A DNA stretch of 64,000 bases. Origin: Nonomuraea sp. NBC_00507 (GTDB lineage: Bacteria; Actinomycetota; Actinomycetes; Streptosporangiales; Streptosporangiaceae). The notes below the pieces were generated by a model. That model ran no database searches. It was given only the letters and a program-made list of their open reading frames with translations, and was not told the DNA's origin. Positions 33,210 through 41,969 of this stretch are shown one piece after another; the stretch's first letter is position 1; every line of letters begins with the position of its first letter. The stretch spans positions 1,302,001-1,366,000 of the forward strand of contig NZ_CP107853.1 of the NCBI RefSeq assembly GCF_036013525.1, given 5' to 3'. Position numbers and translations under genes: made by a program.

Positions 33210-34604
33210 ATGAACCGACCAGCGATTCACCCCGCGCGCTGGCGCATCCTCGGCCTTCTGGGGGTGGCGCAACTCATGCTGATCCTCGACGTCACCGTCG
33301 TCGCCATCGCGCTGCCCCACATCGAGACGGAACTCGGGCTCAGCCGCGAGGCGCTGACCTGGACGGTCAGCGCCTACACGCTCGCCTTCGGCGGGCTGAT
33401 GCTGCTCGGCGGCCGGATCGCCGATCTGGTAGGTGCCAAGCAGGTCATGCTGACCGGGCTCCTGCTCTTCACCGCGGCATCGCTGACCACAGGCTTAGCG
33501 GAATCCGCGGCCATGCTGGTGGGCGGCCGCATCGCGCAAGGAGTCGGCGCCGCCCTGCTGTCCCCCGCGGCGCTGTCCCTGGTGGTGGCCCTGTTCGACG
33601 GGGAGGAGCGGAACCGGGCGCTGGGCGTCTGGTCCGCGCTCGGCGGAGGTGGAGCCGCCCTCGGGGTCCTGCTCGGCGGCCTGCTCACCGCGGGACCCGG
33701 GTGGTCATGGGTCTTCTACGTCAACGTGCCCATCGGGCTGGTGATCGCCGTGGTGCTCGCCGTACTGGTGCCGAAGCAGCAACCATGGTCCGCCCAGCGG
33801 CCGCGGCTCGACGTTCTCGGCGCGATCCTTGTAACGTCTGCGACCGCGTCACTGACCTACGCTCTCATCGCCGCCGGAGAGCGCGGGTGGCTCACCCGGC
33901 TCACGGGCTGGCTCGTCCTGGCCGCGGCCGTGGGGTACACGCTGTTCGTCGTGTGGCAGAGGCGGGCGCGCTCGCCTCTGATGGACGTCCGGCTGCTGGT
34001 ACGGCGGCCCGTAGCGACGGGCGCGTTCCTCATCCTGATGGCGACGGCCCTGATGATCGCGGTGTTCTTCCTCGGCACCTTCTACTTCCAGCAGGCTCAG
34101 GGATACGACGCGTTGCAGACAGGCCTGCTGTTCCTGCCGGTGGCGGTGGCCACGATGCTGGGGGCCAACCTGACCGGCCGCCTGATCGGCCGGTGGGGTG
34201 GACGCGTCCTGGCCGTCGCGGGCCTTGCGGTTGCGGCGGTCGGCATGGCCGTACCGGCCCTGTCGATGCATCCCGTCAGCGTCGTGATCGGTGTGTCCGT
34301 CGCGGCCTCCGGCACCGGCGCGATGTTCGTCGTCGCCTCGGCGACCGCGCTCGGCCAGGTGGCAGCCCATGAGGCGGGAGTCGCGTCCGGCATCGTGAGC
34401 ACCTTCCACGAGTTCGGCGCCTCTCTCGGCGCCGCGGTCGTCTCGAGCGTCGCCGCCGCGAGCCTGGTCGGGAACACGCTGAGCGGCTTCGCCAGCGGGT
34501 TCACCGTGGCCGCCATCGCAGCGGCAGCCGGCATCGTCATCGCTGCCCTGGTGACACCCGGCCGTCCGAGACCCACCGACCAGGTCGCTTCCTCACCTTC
34601 ATGA
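33210..34604 (+). CDS. MFS multidrug exporter, DHA2 (14-helix) family
   Basis: 464 residues with 14 predicted helices. Motifs: LDVTVVAIALPHIE (D1), GGRIADLVGAKQVMLTG (A), RIAQGVGAALLSPAALSLVV (B), GVLLGGLLTAGPGWSWVFYVNVPIG (C region). The family includes actinomycete antibiotic exporters. GAAGGAGAC upstream of ATG 33210. Divergent from, and presumably repressed by, the TetR protein. Convincing intact resistance/efflux unit. Confidence 0.88.
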   Translation: MNRPAIHPARWRILGLLGVAQLMLILDVTVVAIALPHIETELGLSREALTWTVSAYTLAFGGLMLLGGRIADLVGAKQVMLTGLLLFTAASLTTGLAESAAMLVGGRIAQGVGAALLSPAALSLVVALFDGEERNRALGVWSALGGGGAALGVLLGGLLTAGPGWSWVFYVNVPIGLVIAVVLAVLVPKQQPWSAQRPRLDVLGAILVTSATASLTYALIAAGERGWLTRLTGWLVLAAAVGYTLFVVWQRRARSPLMDVRLLVRRPVATGAFLILMATALMIAVFFLGTFYFQQAQGYDALQTGLLFLPVAVATMLGANLTGRLIGRWGGRVLAVAGLAVAAVGMAVPALSMHPVSVVIGVSVAASGTGAMFVVASATALGQVAAHEAGVASGIVSTFHEFGASLGAAVVSSVAAASLVGNTLSGFASGFTVAAIAAAAGIVIAALVTPGRPRPTDQVASSPS

Positions 34605-34674
34605 CCGGTGCCAAGCGGGCGCGTCCAGCCCGCCCGGCACCCCAGCCTTATGACCCTTACCTGGAAGGTCCACC

Positions 34675-35109
34675 ATGATAGAAATCCGCCGTGCTACGCC
34701 CGATGACGCCGCCACCGTGCACGACCTCATCCGTGGACTGGCCGAGAGCCAGGACCAAGCCTGGGCCGTCACCGTGAGCGTCAGCGACCTGAAGCAGCTA
34801 CTGACCCGTCCCGAGGTCACCTACCTCATCGCCGAGCAGGACGGGCAGGCCATCGGCTACGTCTCCTGGCTGCAACGCGTCAGCTTCTGGTCCGGTGAGG
34901 ACTACCTCGCGCTGGACGATCTGTACGTGGCCGGCACGGAACGCGGTCGCGGCGTGGGAGAACAACTCATGCGTGCCGCCGCCGAAGCCGCCGAGGGCAA
35001 GCTGATCCGCTGGGAGGTCGCCGAGGCCAACGTAGCCGCGCAACGCTTCTACACGCGGATCGGCGCCGCCCTCGTCACCAAGAAGATCGGCCGCTGGCAA
35101 CCCAAGTAG
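34675..35109 (+). CDS. GNAT-family N-acetyltransferase
   Basis: 144 residues, with GGAAGG six bases upstream of ATG 34675. It begins MIEIRRATPDDAATVHDLIR and contains LDDLYVAGTERGRGVGEQLM (acetyl-CoA loop) and WEVAEANVAAQRFYTRIGAA. This is the pattern of diamine/aminoglycoside-like or general GNATs. It lies 70 bases after the MFS gene and may be cotranscribed with it. Substrate unknown. Confidence 0.85.
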   Translation: MIEIRRATPDDAATVHDLIRGLAESQDQAWAVTVSVSDLKQLLTRPEVTYLIAEQDGQAIGYVSWLQRVSFWSGEDYLALDDLYVAGTERGRGVGEQLMRAAAEAAEGKLIRWEVAEANVAAQRFYTRIGAALVTKKIGRWQPK

Positions 35110-35118
35110 CCCGCCCGG

Positions 35119-35268
35119 CCCGCACGACAGCCGCGGGATGTCCGCCTGTACCGGCTGTGGATAGACGCGGTACGGCGATCCGGCCTCGTAAGGTTCGCCC
35201 CGCCAGAGCCGGCGAAAGGTCTCGACGGCGGCCACGGACAGATCTGGAACCGGGACAGCGGCCGAGTC
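35119..35268 (-). pseudogene. remnant of a luciferase-like monooxygenase
   Basis: About 50 codons with VAAVETFRRLWRGEPYEAG and PYRVYPQPVQADIPRL. This matches the conserved (L/F)RRLWxGE...Y.V.PxPVQ...P block of LLM-class flavin-dependent oxidoreductases. No start, no flavin-binding N terminus and no C terminus are present. The remainder of the 35110-35359 gap has no supported gene. Confidence 0.35.
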
Positions 35269-35359
35269 ACCCCCGGCGCTGCTCGGGTCGTGAGTTTGGC
35301 GGGTCCGGTCGGCCGTCAGCGCGAATGCGCGACGGCCGCAGGGCAGCGCCAAGCTGAAT

Positions 35360-35424
35360 GCAACCTTTGGTTGCGCATGCTCGGCGATTGCCCTACAGTC
35401 ATGCGCAACCAAAGGTTGCGCATG
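35360..35424. promoter_or_regulatory. two palindromic operators before the SRPBCC-ArsR operon
   Basis: GCAACCTTTGGTTGC at 35360-35374 and CATGCGCAACC-AAA-GGTTGCGCATG at 35400-35424 (11-base perfect arms). They share the core GCAACCnnnGGTTGC and are centred 45 bases apart. The second ends 13 bases before the SRPBCC start codon, ideal for autorepression by the ArsR protein. Confidence 0.72.
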
Positions 35425-35437
35425 ATGGGAGCACGCC

Positions 35438-35902
35438 ATGGAGCACGCGAGCATCGAGCGGGAGTTGCGTATCGAGGCCACGCCCGAGGTGGTCTACAAG
35501 GTCATCAGCACGCCCGAGCATCTGCAGCAGTGGTGGCCGGACGAGGCCGAGCTCACGCCGGCACCCGGCGCCACCGGGTTCGTCGCCTTCGGCGACACGT
35601 CCACCCCGGACGCGAAGGTCGCGCCGCTCACAGTGGTGGAGGCCGACCCGCCCCGGCGGTTCGCCTTCCGCTGGGTCTACGACGAGGGCCAGACCGCGGC
35701 ACCGGCCAACTCGCTCCTGGTGACCTTCGAACTCGCCCCGTCGGGCACCGGCACACTGCTGCGCTTCACCGAGACCGGGTTCACGGAGAGGTTCCCGGAG
35801 CCGGCTGAGCGCGAGCAGTGCCACCGCGATCACGTCACCGGCTGGGACCGGTTCCTGCCCCGCCTTGTCACGTACGCCGCCCGGCAGGTGTCGGTGGCGT
35901 GA
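35438..35902 (+). CDS. SRPBCC (AHSA1-like) domain protein
   Basis: 154 residues. START/Bet v1-like fold with the family entry IEATPEVVYKVISTPEHLQQWWP and the end segment GWDRFLPRLVTYAA. Proteins of this type often pair with an ArsR repressor in actinomycetes; function of the pair is unknown (lipid or hydrophobic ligand binding is possible). The stop overlaps the next start codon (GTGA). Confidence 0.82.
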   Translation: MEHASIERELRIEATPEVVYKVISTPEHLQQWWPDEAELTPAPGATGFVAFGDTSTPDAKVAPLTVVEADPPRRFAFRWVYDEGQTAAPANSLLVTFELAPSGTGTLLRFTETGFTERFPEPAEREQCHRDHVTGWDRFLPRLVTYAARQVSVA

Positions 35903-36237
35903 GCGACACGGTCGACGACGATCTCTGGTCGGCGTTGGGGGACCCGACCCGGCGGCGGATGCTCGACCTGCTGTTGGACGCGGGCGGCGGGACGGCGACC
36001 TCGCTCAGCGAGCAACTGCCGGTCACCCGGCAGGCCGTCACCAAGCACCTGCGCGTACTGGAGCGGGTCGGGCTCGTCCACGCGGCCCCGTCCGGACGCA
36101 AGCGCCGCTACCAGGTGGACGAGCCCCGCCTCGCCCGCGCGGTCAAGCAGATGTCGTCGGTCGGGGCAGCCTGGGATGCCCGGCTGCAGCACATCAAGCA
36201 GATCGCCGAAGCGATCCAGCGCAGCCAGCAGGGCTGA
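35899..36237 (+). CDS. ArsR-family repressor
   Basis: 112 residues from GTG 35899, overlapping the SRPBCC stop by four bases. ArsR winged helix: DLWSALGDPTRRRMLDLLLD, SLSEQLPVTRQAVTKHLRVL, VGLVHAAPSGRKRRYQVD. It has no Cys/His metal-binding set, so it is not a classic metal sensor. It very likely binds the twin palindromes in front of the operon. Confidence 0.88.
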   Translation: MSDTVDDDLWSALGDPTRRRMLDLLLDAGGGTATSLSEQLPVTRQAVTKHLRVLERVGLVHAAPSGRKRRYQVDEPRLARAVKQMSSVGAAWDARLQHIKQIAEAIQRSQQG

Positions 36238-36366
36238 CCCCGCACGACCCGCACACGACCGAACGCCGCCTCATCCGTGGCGGCGCTGATCAACCGCACC
36301 CGGATGCGGGCGCACACCCGCAACCACTCAATCCATGGACACGAAGAGATAAGGATCCGATCACTC

Positions 36367-36861
36367 ATGACGACACAATCACAGGGCAGCCAAGAGATGA
36401 GCACAGCAAGCACGGCGCGCACCGAGCGCGGCTACTCGACGTCGTACCAGGTCGAGCAGTCACCGGAGGAGGTTTTCGCCGCCATCCTGGACGTCCGCGC
36501 CTGGTGGACGGGCCAGATCGAGGGGCGTGCCGACGAGCTGGGTGCCGAGTTCACCTACCGGCACCCGCCCCAGCACTACAGCCTTCAGCGCGTGGTCGAG
36601 CTCGAGCCGGGCCGCCGCGTGGTCTGGCGGGTAACCGACAGCCACCTGTCCTTCATTTCGGAGCCGGGCGAGTGGACCGGAACCGAGATCGTGTTCGACA
36701 TCGTCCCCGCGACCGGCGGCACTGAGCTGAGGTTCACACACATCGGCCTGATGCCGGACGTCGAGTGCTTCGGCGCGTGCTCCACGGCCTGGCTGCACTA
36801 CGTCAACGGCAGCCTGCGCAGCCTGATCACCACGGGAGAGGGCCTGCCCGACCCATGGTGA
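36367..36861 (+). CDS. SRPBCC-domain protein
   Basis: 164 residues from ATG 36367 (AAGGA 11 bases upstream; ATG 36397 is an alternative). TSYQVEQSPEEVFAAILDVR, AWWTGQIEG and the final WLHYVNGSLRSLITTGEG mark the SRPBCC/AHSA1 fold. It is 130 bases downstream of the ArsR gene and probably in the same operon. A strong hairpin terminator follows. Confidence 0.8.
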   Translation: MTTQSQGSQEMSTASTARTERGYSTSYQVEQSPEEVFAAILDVRAWWTGQIEGRADELGAEFTYRHPPQHYSLQRVVELEPGRRVVWRVTDSHLSFISEPGEWTGTEIVFDIVPATGGTELRFTHIGLMPDVECFGACSTAWLHYVNGSLRSLITTGEGLPDPW

Positions 36862-36922
36862 CCGGCGGCTGGGCAGGCGCCCCACCGAAGGGCGTGTCTC
36901 CTCCTACCACTGCAACCGAGCT

Positions 36923-36953
36923 GCGGCTGGGTGGCCCCGGGCCACCCAGCCGC
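36923..36953 (+). terminator. hairpin terminator after the ArsR/SRPBCC operon
   Basis: GCGGCTGGGTGGCC-ccg-GGCCACCCAGCCGC, 14-base perfect stem, 62 bases after the SRPBCC stop. Confidence 0.78.
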
Positions 36954-36989
36954 GTTAGGGCATTCCGCTTCGTCCAGCGGGGTGCGCGG

Positions 36990-37199
36990 CTACTTGCGTT
37001 GAGTCGCCTGGTCATGACGGTGATGAGTGACCAGTTCCGGTGGGAGCGATGGAAAACAGCGGTCTCCCACAACTTGAACCCGACTCCGGTTGTCGCATTT
37101 CTGGTCGACAGGGACGTTCTGCCCGCCGCCACATCCGCATCCGTCATGTGCCGCGGTGGTGCCGTGGCGCTTGCTCACGGCCTCGAGTTCCAGCGCGAT
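36990..37199 (-). pseudogene. Cys/His-rich C-terminal remnant joined to the CcdA fragment
   Basis: Continuing out of frame from the CcdA fragment, the codons read ALELEAVSKRHGTTAAHDGC, then a GCGCGGG cluster. The composition looks like a protein tail with metal-binding Cys and His, unlike CcdA. The end (after VPVDQK) loses coding character. Its origin is unknown. Confidence 0.3.
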
Positions 37200-37290
37200 A
37201 GGCGGGCAGCATGGCGAAGCCGCACGGGTTGAACGCGGCCACGGTCCCGGCGGTGAGCGCCAGGGCGAGCGGGAGGTCGGCGGAGCTCAC
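37144..37290 (-). pseudogene. truncated CcdA/DsbD-type thiol transporter
   Basis: From GTG 37290 the frame gives SSADLPLALALTAGTVAAFN and PCGFAMLPAY, the first helix of CcdA family proteins with the conserved N-P-C-G. The remaining roughly 200 residues are gone; the frame ends after 17 unrelated codons. CcdA would feed electrons to the TlpA-like protein encoded just upstream, so the thiol-redox pair is broken here. Confidence 0.65.
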
Positions 37291-37355
37291 GCGGGCGCTC
37301 CCCAGCCGCGGGGTCCGGGCGCCACTGCTCCATCGAAGGGTCCGGGCACCCGCCG

Positions 37356-37967
37356 TCATCCGTCGCGCAGCGCGCGGACGAGCTCGTCCAGCTGCTCCTT
37401 GCCGAGCGGTCCGGACGCCTTGGCGGTGGTGCCGTCCGGCTTCATGAACACGAACGTGGACTGCTGGCTGACGCCCAGCTTCGTCCACACGGCTCCCTTC
37501 TCGTCCGAGAGATGGGGGAAGTTCTCCGTCTTGGTGCGCTGGACGAACTCCTTCATCGCCGCCTCGGTGTCCAGCCCGGCCACTCCGACGAAGGCGACGT
37601 CGCCGTACTGGGCGGCGGCGGCCTTGACGTGCGGCGCCTCGGACATGCACTTGGGACACCACGGCGCCCAGAACCAGAAGACCACGGGCTTGCCGGCCAG
37701 GCTCGCCCCCTGGAAGGTCTCACCGTCCAGCGTCCGGGCGGAGAACTCCAGCGTGGCGGGCACGGAACCTTTGCTCGCCGTCTCCTGCGACGCGGTCGGC
37801 TCGGGCGTTACGGAGATCGAGGGGGACGCCGTCGGCGCGGAGGTCATGGTGGCGGTCGCAGAGGCCGACGTGGTGACCCTCGCCGCCTCGCCCTGTCCTG
37901 GCCCACCACACCCGGCCGCCAGCAGGGCAAGTGTCGCCGCGGCAGCCGCCGTTCGTACTGGGAACAT
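37356..37967 (-). CDS. TlpA-like thioredoxin-fold lipoprotein
   Basis: 203 residues from ATG 37967 (AGGGTGG five bases upstream). Lipobox LLAAGC with the lipidated Cys at residue 20, a Thr/Ser/Ala-rich spacer to about residue 70, then a thioredoxin fold of the AhpC-TSA/redoxin type with WFWAPWCPKC (CXXC active site) and the cis-Pro segment QQSTFVF. It acts outside the membrane in thiol-disulfide exchange. Its partner CcdA gene downstream is truncated. Confidence 0.85.
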   Translation of the reverse strand: MFPVRTAAAAATLALLAAGCGGPGQGEAARVTTSASATATMTSAPTASPSISVTPEPTASQETASKGSVPATLEFSARTLDGETFQGASLAGKPVVFWFWAPWCPKCMSEAPHVKAAAAQYGDVAFVGVAGLDTEAAMKEFVQRTKTENFPHLSDEKGAVWTKLGVSQQSTFVFMKPDGTTAKASGPLGKEQLDELVRALRDG

Positions 37968-38124
37968 GTCATCCACCCTAGAAGCGCTGCTCTACGTCAC
38001 TTCTTACAGCCCAATGACGGTGACAGCCATCAAACCCGATCGGCGCCTGGGGCGGGTTATTGAGCGCGCGCATCAACAGCGGATGCCGGGCCATCCGGCA
38101 AGAGCCCTCATATCCGGTTCGGCG

Positions 38125-38152
38125 AGCCGTAAAGAGCCGTAAACGTCCGTAA
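38125..38152 (+). promoter_or_regulatory. three direct repeats with 10-base period
   Basis: AGCCGTAA at 38125 and 38135 and GTCCGTAA at 38145, about 100 bases upstream of the aquaporin gene. The spacing of one helical turn is typical of OmpR/PhoB-type or SARP regulator sites. Confidence 0.4.
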
Positions 38153-38217
38153 GAAGCCCGCAATCTCCAGAGCCCGAGGCTCATGGCACGATCTGGATGC
38201 GCTGCCGCAGTGCGTGA

Positions 38218-38904
<687 letters not shown>

Positions 38905-38931
38905 CCGCCCGCAGCCGACCCTGGAGCCGAC

Positions 38932-39501
38932 ATGATCAGCGCGCGCGAAGTCGTCGAGCAAGCGGGCCTCGATGTGAACATCCTGATCAACCGGCTCACC
39001 TCCGCCGCCACAGCGGAGCTGAGCGCCGTCTACCGCTACACGATCCTGACCGCCCATCCGCTCGGTTTCGCCGATGAGGAACTACGCCAGATCCTCAAGG
39101 ACATCCGCGATGAGGATCGACACCACTTCGACGCGCTCGTGGGCCGCATCTACGAACTGGACGGAAGCCTCCCCGACGGCATCCGGCAGTTCCTGGAAGG
39201 CGGGCATGCAGCGCCGGAGGACGGCTCCGCCGACGCGCAGGATCCGGTCACGGCACTCATCGAAGAGGTACGACGCGCCATCCATCCCTATGACGGTCTG
39301 CGTGACCTCACCGAAGGCAAAGACCAGCGCACTTATCTCCTGGCCCAGGCGATCCGCAACGAGAAGATCGAACACCAGGCATGGCTGGAAGAGTTCCTCG
39401 GCACAGGGCCACCTGGGCGCTTCCACCGCGGCTTCCGAGGCCGCTCGCCCTTCCTCACCCGTCTGACCACTACGCCCGAGGGAACCGAACCAACTGCGTG
39501 A
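38932..39501 (+). CDS. ferritin-like (Dps/bacterioferritin-type) protein
   Basis: 189 residues, mostly helical. Putative metal ligands: Glu in ATAELSAVYRYTIL, RDEDRHHFDALVG (E/D-x-x-H), and NEKIEHQAWLEEFLG (E-x-x-H). This is the four-helix diiron pattern of ferritin-like proteins that store iron or remove peroxide. It lies behind the aquaporin gene in one operon; aquaporins can pass hydrogen peroxide, so the pair could be a peroxide-handling unit (inference). Confidence 0.68.
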   Translation: MISAREVVEQAGLDVNILINRLTSAATAELSAVYRYTILTAHPLGFADEELRQILKDIRDEDRHHFDALVGRIYELDGSLPDGIRQFLEGGHAAPEDGSADAQDPVTALIEEVRRAIHPYDGLRDLTEGKDQRTYLLAQAIRNEKIEHQAWLEEFLGTGPPGRFHRGFRGRSPFLTRLTTTPEGTEPTA

Positions 39502-39502
39502 C

Positions 39503-39829
39503 CCTTATCGGCCGGATGGCGTCGAAGTAGTCGCGCGTGCCGCCGCGCGGGGCGATGATCACACTGCCTTCGACGCCTTGATCGCGCCACACGCCGTACG
39601 GCGGGCCCTGCACCTGCATTGTTATCGCATGCTTGGCTCGATCGACCAGGCCGAGGAGGTGGTGCAGGAGACGCTGCTGCGGGCTTGGCGCGGCCTGGGC
39701 GGCTACGCGGGCCGGGCGCCGCTACACCACTGGCTCCACAAGGTCGCGACCATGGCCTGTCTGCGGGCCGCCGAGCGGCGCGAGCGCCTGCCCGCCGCGT
39801 TTCAGCCGCCCAAAGAAGTTGCCGTGTGA
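39503..39829 (+). pseudogene. ECF sigma factor, truncated after region 2
   Basis: The frame encodes VEVVARAAARGDDHTAFDAL, then HCYRMLGSIDQAEEVVQETL, LRAWRGLGGYAGRAPL and HHWLHKVATMACLRAAERRE. This is sigma-70 region 2 of a SigJ/SigG-like ECF factor. It stops after 80-100 residues; region 4 and the SnoaL-like tail are absent. No clear start codon is present. Not expected to be functional. Confidence 0.7.
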
Positions 39830-39849
39830 ACCCGGTATGAACTCAGACT

Positions 39850-40239
39850 CTACCCGGAGACCTGATCACCCAGCGTGGCCCGTGCCTCGTCGAGCTCGTC
39901 GACGCACAGCGCGAACGCGACCTCGCCCTGGCATATCGACACGGGCAGCAACCACTCCGCGTTGATGTTGGCGTTCGCCAGTTTGCGCGCGAACTTGGCC
40001 GCCTCACCAGGCTGATCGGGGAAGGTCACCCTGAGCGCCGGGTGCGTTCTGAACTCGATGCCGGCTCCCTCCAGGGCCGCAGCCGCGCCCGATTCGTCCG
40101 ACGCGGCAAAGTAGACGATCCCGTGGTCGCCTGAGGTCGCCCCGGCCAACTCGATGTTGACCCCGGCACGACCGAGCACCTCGCACACATGGGCCAGCTC
40201 GCCGGGCTGGTTCTTGAGTTCTACGGTGTAGATGTTCAT
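39850..40239 (-). CDS. tandem ACT-domain protein
   Basis: 129 residues, two ACT domains (MNIYTVELKNQPGELAHVCE; then LRVTFPDQPGEAAKFARKLA with NINAEWLLPV). ACT domains bind amino acids and regulate metabolic enzymes. Stand-alone tandem ACT proteins of this size are common in actinomycetes and uncharacterised. A good frame and composition support it. A GGGGGAGAGC sequence precedes ATG 40239. Confidence 0.8.
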   Translation of the reverse strand: MNIYTVELKNQPGELAHVCEVLGRAGVNIELAGATSGDHGIVYFAASDESGAAAALEGAGIEFRTHPALRVTFPDQPGEAAKFARKLANANINAEWLLPVSICQGEVAFALCVDELDEARATLGDQVSG

Positions 40240-40834
40240 GGCAGCTCTCCCCCGATAGGTGCCTTGACACCATCACCACTTTCATGGTAGGTGCGCCATT
40301 GGCTCCGCCAAAACCCCGCCGAACGCCGATGCCATCTAAACCTGGTTAGATCTCATCTCCATGCACCGCTTCACCGTGGCTGGTGGCTATCCTCACCCCA
40401 ACCTGGGCGGGGGATCCAACGGGCGAACGGACCGGCATCGGGACTGCCCGCGGCGCTGACGCGTCGTGCTCGCCCTCGCCGCCCAGACGGCACCGCTGAT
40501 GGAGACCGTCTTCCGCGCGTGCGTCGCCGGGGAGCGGGCCAAAGCGCGCACGATCCCGCCTACAACCTGAGCGTGGGCACGATCGCCGCACAGCAGCGGG
40601 GCGCCGCCACAATGCTGTTCGCGGAGTCGTGTGCATGATCCGCCTTGTTCAAGGGAACGAAAATCCAAGATCAAGGCGATGACATTGGGTATCTGTTCGG
40701 ACTGATCCATGTCACCTGGTCGCGGCCGTTCCCACTAACGAATGGCTAACAAACGATCAAAAGGCCGCCACCGCTCATCAGGACGGCCGTCGGATACGTC
40801 ATCTGTTACAGCGCGCCGCCGAGTCCTACCAGCG
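40240..40834. other. gene-poor region with a repeated element
   Basis: About 600 bases with no intact gene. A fragment near 40465-40570 (VLALAAQTAPLMETVFRACV and a stop) reads like coding sequence but lacks start and identity. It contains the 49-base repeat at 40715. Confidence 0.4.
40715..40763 (+). repeat. 49-base exact repeat, copy 1
   Basis: Identical over 49 bases to 53802-53850 (begins CCTGGTCGCGGCCGTTCCCA, includes CTAACGAATGGCTAACAAAC). It is followed by G+C-rich sequence able to form a weak hairpin. It lies just downstream of the broken DUF4956 gene. Confidence 0.85.
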
Positions 40835-41383
40835 TCATGAGACACCGGACGCCGTGGGAGCGCTCACCGGCGAGGTCGAGCCGTACGGGGAGATCCCCAG
40901 GGTCTTCGGGTTGATGCCGCCGAGCCTGCTGTCCGGACGGCCGCCCGCCGACGTGGACCTCCAGTCGAGCCTGTTGGATGACATCAGCACGGGGACGAAC
41001 CGGAGTCGGGCGGGGTGGATCAGGGCGTTGGCCAGCACCTCGTGGACGTACGCCCGCCTGCGGAACCTGCGCGTAGCCGGCCACGTAGCGGACCTCGGCC
41101 AGGGTGGTGTCGTTGACCAGGTCGAGCTGCTTGATCGACAGGTTGACGACGCGGCCGTCTCGTCCGAGCGCAGCCTGATGATCGACGGGACCCCGAACAG
41201 GCCGAGCCCCAGGCCAAGCCCCACCGTCGAGGAGCTGAGCACCATCGACACCGCGAGCACGCCGACGTTCACGCCCAGAAAGGCGATTACCAGGTCGCGG
41301 CGGTGGTGGCGCGGGAAGTAGACGCCGAAGGTCAGCACGGCGACGGCGGCGAGGTCGGTGGCTATGATCATCAGCTGGTTCAT
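40835..41383 (-). pseudogene. DUF4956-family membrane protein, broken
   Basis: From ATG 41383 (AAGGAAA upstream) the frame gives MNQLMIIATDLAAVAVLTFG, VIAFLGVNVGVLAVSMVLSS and GLGLGLFGVPSIIRLRSDE, the N-terminal membrane part of DUF4956 proteins. Homology then continues in another frame as NLSIKQLDLVNDTTLAEVRY, the family's C-terminal segment. About 80 residues between are missing. These proteins often accompany a VTC-like polyphosphate polymerase; none is visible here. Confidence 0.65.
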
Positions 41384-41907
41384 GGGATTTCCTTCGTCCG
41401 AGGCAGACCGCCGTCTTCGCGGGCTCCGGCGCTGTGCCGGATCAGGGAGGCAGTTTGCTGGCGGTCGGGCCGGATCCCGTCCGGGCGGGCGCAGCCCGAT
41501 CGTGATCGGCCGCATCCATGACCGGGGGCATCCCTTCGCGGTGGGGTTTGGGGAGGCCGGCCGACGTGGCCGTCACTGTGGTCATGGGCTCAACGATCGA
41601 CATCGGGCATTGAAGCGATCTTGGGCTTTCGTTAGGCGATGGTGAGAAGCACGCCCTTGATCAGAAGCAGGGCACAAGATCGAAGACAGGCTCCGGCCGC
41701 CGACCGATCTCCTGCTGTGTGACGATCGCGCTGTCGCTGGACCACTCCATCCGGGATTCCGCACACCGCGATGGCGTTGTCGCCGCGGCCAGCGCCCGGA
41801 GCCAGCACCGCACGCGGGCCCGGCCGGGTCTCTCGGCGCCAGCCTGGGACAAGACCGGCGGCGACTATCAGGCCTGGTCAACTCCGGTCTCATGTCGGAC
41901 ACAGCCG
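41384..41907. other. intergenic region upstream of the iron transporter
   Basis: About 520 bases without a supported gene. Frames on both strands lack domains. The iron-regulated promoter begins at its right end. Confidence 0.4.
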
Positions 41908-41936
41908 TTGACACTTAGGTTAGGCACACCTAATCA
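41908..41936 (+). promoter_or_regulatory. promoter with DmdR/IdeR-type iron box
   Basis: TTGACA (41908-41913), 17-base spacer, TAATCA (41931-41936). TTAGGTTAGGCACACCTAA at 41915-41933 overlaps the spacer and -10 box and matches the iron-box consensus TTAGGTTAGGCTAACCTAA at all but two central positions. Iron-loaded DmdR1/IdeR would block this promoter, so the transporter is made under iron limitation. Confidence 0.85.
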
Positions 41937-41969
41937 TGAGATGCTTGCAGAAGACGAGAGGGACATCTC

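Noticed and set aside
41640-41900. A gene upstream of the iron transporter
   Set aside because: Open frames on both strands lack ribosome sites and recognisable sequence; treated as intergenic.
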